This document shows, piece by piece, positions 62,831 through 64,000 of a DNA stretch of 64,000 nt. Position 1 is the stretch's first letter. Each line of letters opens with the position of its first letter. The position numbers and the translations under genes are program-made. The notes under the pieces were generated by a model. The model did no database searches and was not told the origin of the DNA. It was given only the letters and a program-made list of their open reading frames with translations. Origin of the DNA: Azospirillum sp. TSA2s (GTDB lineage: Bacteria > Pseudomonadota > Alphaproteobacteria > Azospirillales > Azospirillaceae); NCBI RefSeq assembly GCF_004923315.1, contig NZ_CP039650.1, forward strand, positions 1-64,000. Direction: 5' to 3'.

Positions 62831-63394
62831 ATGCCAATGGATGAAAAACATATCATCGTTGTTCCGGGCTTTGCCAGCCGGGAAAAGGATGAATGCCTCA
62901 AGCGGTTGACCGAGGGGTTGACAAGATTTGCCGCCTTGCGCGGTTTGATGTTGCAGCCGGTCGATCCCCCCGATGCGTACAGCCAGTACAGCTATCAATA
63001 TGACAGCGGAGACAACAAGAAATTTTCTCTTTCATTTAAAGAGGTGTTCTGGAACGATTTAACCCCACCTCTTTCTGAACGCCCCCCGTTTGAGAAGTTC
63101 ATTGGGGGACTATCGATTCTTTTATTCTGGACCATGTCCCGGCGAGTTTTAAGGGTCGTTTGGTCAAACCGCTATATGTTTATGAGTGCAGTATTCGCCG
63201 TGCTGATCCTCCTTTTCTGGTACTATGGCGCTGTCATTTCGGCGCTAACCGCCATCGGGGCACAGGACGGAGCAAACCCCTTCGTCAATGCGCTTCCGCA
63301 ATCCGTCAGCAGTTCACTCAGTGCACTCGGATCAAAGCTTGCCGGCTGGCAGATTTGGCTCAGCGCTTCGGCTCTGATGGCGCTGTTGCCCGTA
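62831..63394 (+). pseudogene. Membrane protein gene cut by an IS element
   Basis: The first 188 codons encode a soluble N-terminus (KHIIVVPGFASREKDE) followed by at least two hydrophobic spans (SILLFWTMSRRVLRVVW, SAVFAVLILLFWYYGAV). The frame then runs into IS sequence at about 63395 and continues for some 70 unrelated codons to a stop at 63604. The gene is lower in GC than the core genes. No family recognised; the G-x-A start could be a hydrolase-like fold, but this is speculative. Confidence 0.65.
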
Positions 63395-64000
63395 AGGGGC
63401 GGTCTTCAGAATGCACTGAGGCGGTTTGCGATGATGAAGATGGCGGCGGCAGTGAGCAAGGAGAGGACGATCCGTCCGAGCCTATCCTGCCGTCGATCCA
63501 GGCGTTTGTTCGCGAGTAGCCAAGCGCAGCCGTGCTCGACAACGCATCGGACCTTTCCGAACCCCGAGCCGTGGGGCTCGCCGATCTTGCGGATGTGCGG
63601 TTGAACCCCGTCACGTAAGCAGAGCCAACGGTTATCGGCACTGTCGTAGCCTGCGTCGGCGTAGAGCTTGGCAATGGCGGCGCAGACCACCTGGGCCAGG
63701 CGCAGCAAGTCGGGGAAGAGCATGGTGTCATGGACATTGGCGGCAGACGGCATGACCGCCAGTGGCAGGCCGTCAGTGGAGACCACCACGTGATACTTGG
63801 TGCCGGGCTTGCCGCGGTCGGTGGGATTCGGGCCGGTCAACTCACCACCGTGCTTTGCACGTACCGAACAACTGTCGACCACGACGTCCCAAGCGGCGGC
63901 ATCGGGACCGGAGCGCGCCATACGGACGAGGACGGCATGGACACGGCGGAGCAACGCTGTCGTGTCCCATTTGTCCAAGCGGCGGCGCAGGGTTGAGCCT
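63395..64000 (-). mobile_element. IS5-family insertion sequence, partial at window edge
   Basis: The element carries a DDE transposase reading leftward. Its left end is near 63395, where the reading frame of the interrupted gene stops matching and the sequence AAGGGGCGGTCTTCAG begins, a few bases before the transposase stop. The other end and the far terminal repeat are outside the window. The TA just before the junction could be the target duplication, but the partner is not visible. Confidence 0.75.
63406..63999 (-). CDS. IS5-family transposase (partial, N-terminus outside window)
   Basis: The visible 197-odd residues hold the DDE core: first Asp in VVVDSCSVRAKHGG, second in KLYADAGYDSADN, and Glu in CVVEHGCAWLLANKRLDRR. 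The ending LTAAAIFIIANRL is typical of IS427-type elements. Those elements often make the transposase from two overlapping frames; only the second half and a few upstream codons (GSTLRRRLDKWD) lie inside the window. The open frame continues past the window edge. Confidence 0.85.
   Translation of the reverse strand, partial: GSTLRRRLDKWDTTALLRRVHAVLVRMARSGPDAAAWDVVVDSCSVRAKHGGELTGPNPTDRGKPGTKYHVVVSTDGLPLAVMPSAANVHDTMLFPDLLRLAQVVCAAIAKLYADAGYDSADNRWLCLRDGVQPHIRKIGEPHGSGFGKVRCVVEHGCAWLLANKRLDRRQDRLGRIVLSLLTAAAIFIIANRLSAF

Noticed and set aside
1..64000. tRNA, rRNA or CRISPR arrays
   Set aside because: No cloverleaf-like sequence with T-loop signature, no rRNA sequence and no regularly spaced repeats were recognised on reading. 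A tRNA scan would settle this.

Overview
The window is a GC-rich (visibly well above 60%) alphaproteobacterial chromosome segment, most like Azospirillum or another member of the Rhodospirillales. The grounds are family-level and by recognition only: a fused indolepyruvate ferredoxin oxidoreductase, a chemoreceptor with a C-terminal PilZ domain, a phasin, a DUF1013 (TrcR-type) regulator, DUF1192/DUF4169/DUF465 small proteins, a Suv3-like helicase and a group III truncated haemoglobin. No rRNA, tRNA or CRISPR array was recognised.

Layout. 0.1-2.4 kb: GNAT acetyltransferase and guaA, closed by a clear terminator. 2.4-3.7 kb: a low-GC islet with one unfamiliar gene (possibly HEPN-like), bracketed by two similar 29-bp sequences that both encode a QTVESL C-terminus. 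3.8-9.6 kb: a lipoprotein lytic transglycosylase divergent from an RND efflux pair. 9.8-15.9 kb: patatin-like lipase, an SpoU/TrmH methyltransferase overlapping a Suv3-like helicase, Nramp transporter, SlyX. 15.9-19.4 kb: der-bamB-yfgM-type cluster. 19.7-24.1 kb: two NarL/LuxR-type regulators facing away from each other across about 1 kb of gene-poor DNA, then a chemoreceptor-PilZ fusion. 24.3-32.1 kb: leftward genes for a CsaA-like protein, phasin, TetR regulator, YbaK/EbsC deacylase, ProC, YbjN, UbiK and a large AsmA protein. 32.3-37.9 kb: small DUF proteins, quinone oxidoreductase, TrcR-like regulator, UbiX, beta-carbonic anhydrase, small lipoprotein. 37.8-44.8 kb: TPR glycosyltransferase-like protein, phosphofructokinase, truncated globin, purE-purK. 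45.4-54.3 kb: acyltransferase, PAS-EAL protein, DUF599 protein, RHH protein, fumC, small hypothetical genes, a second GNAT and a glycosyltransferase-like protein. 54.7-62.1 kb: MltB-like transglycosylase, Cys-rich cation-transporter-like protein, an unusual response regulator and the fused indolepyruvate oxidoreductase. 62.2-64.0 kb: decayed accessory DNA, with a sensor-kinase remnant carrying a large internal deletion and a membrane protein gene cut by an IS5-family element that runs off the window.

Most of the window is housekeeping: purine synthesis (guaA, purE, purK), ubiquinone synthesis (ubiX, ubiK), outer-membrane assembly (bamB), ribosome assembly (der), central carbon metabolism (pfk, fumC) and proline synthesis (proC). 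The parts most worth a second look are the islet after guaA, a TGC-rich palindrome shared by the phasin and patatin genes, the gene-poor kilobase between the two LuxR-type regulators, and the decayed right end. Three ~90-bp REP-like palindromic elements are scattered between genes. Start codons were chosen by ribosome-binding sites and family N-termini and often differ from the longest open frame.
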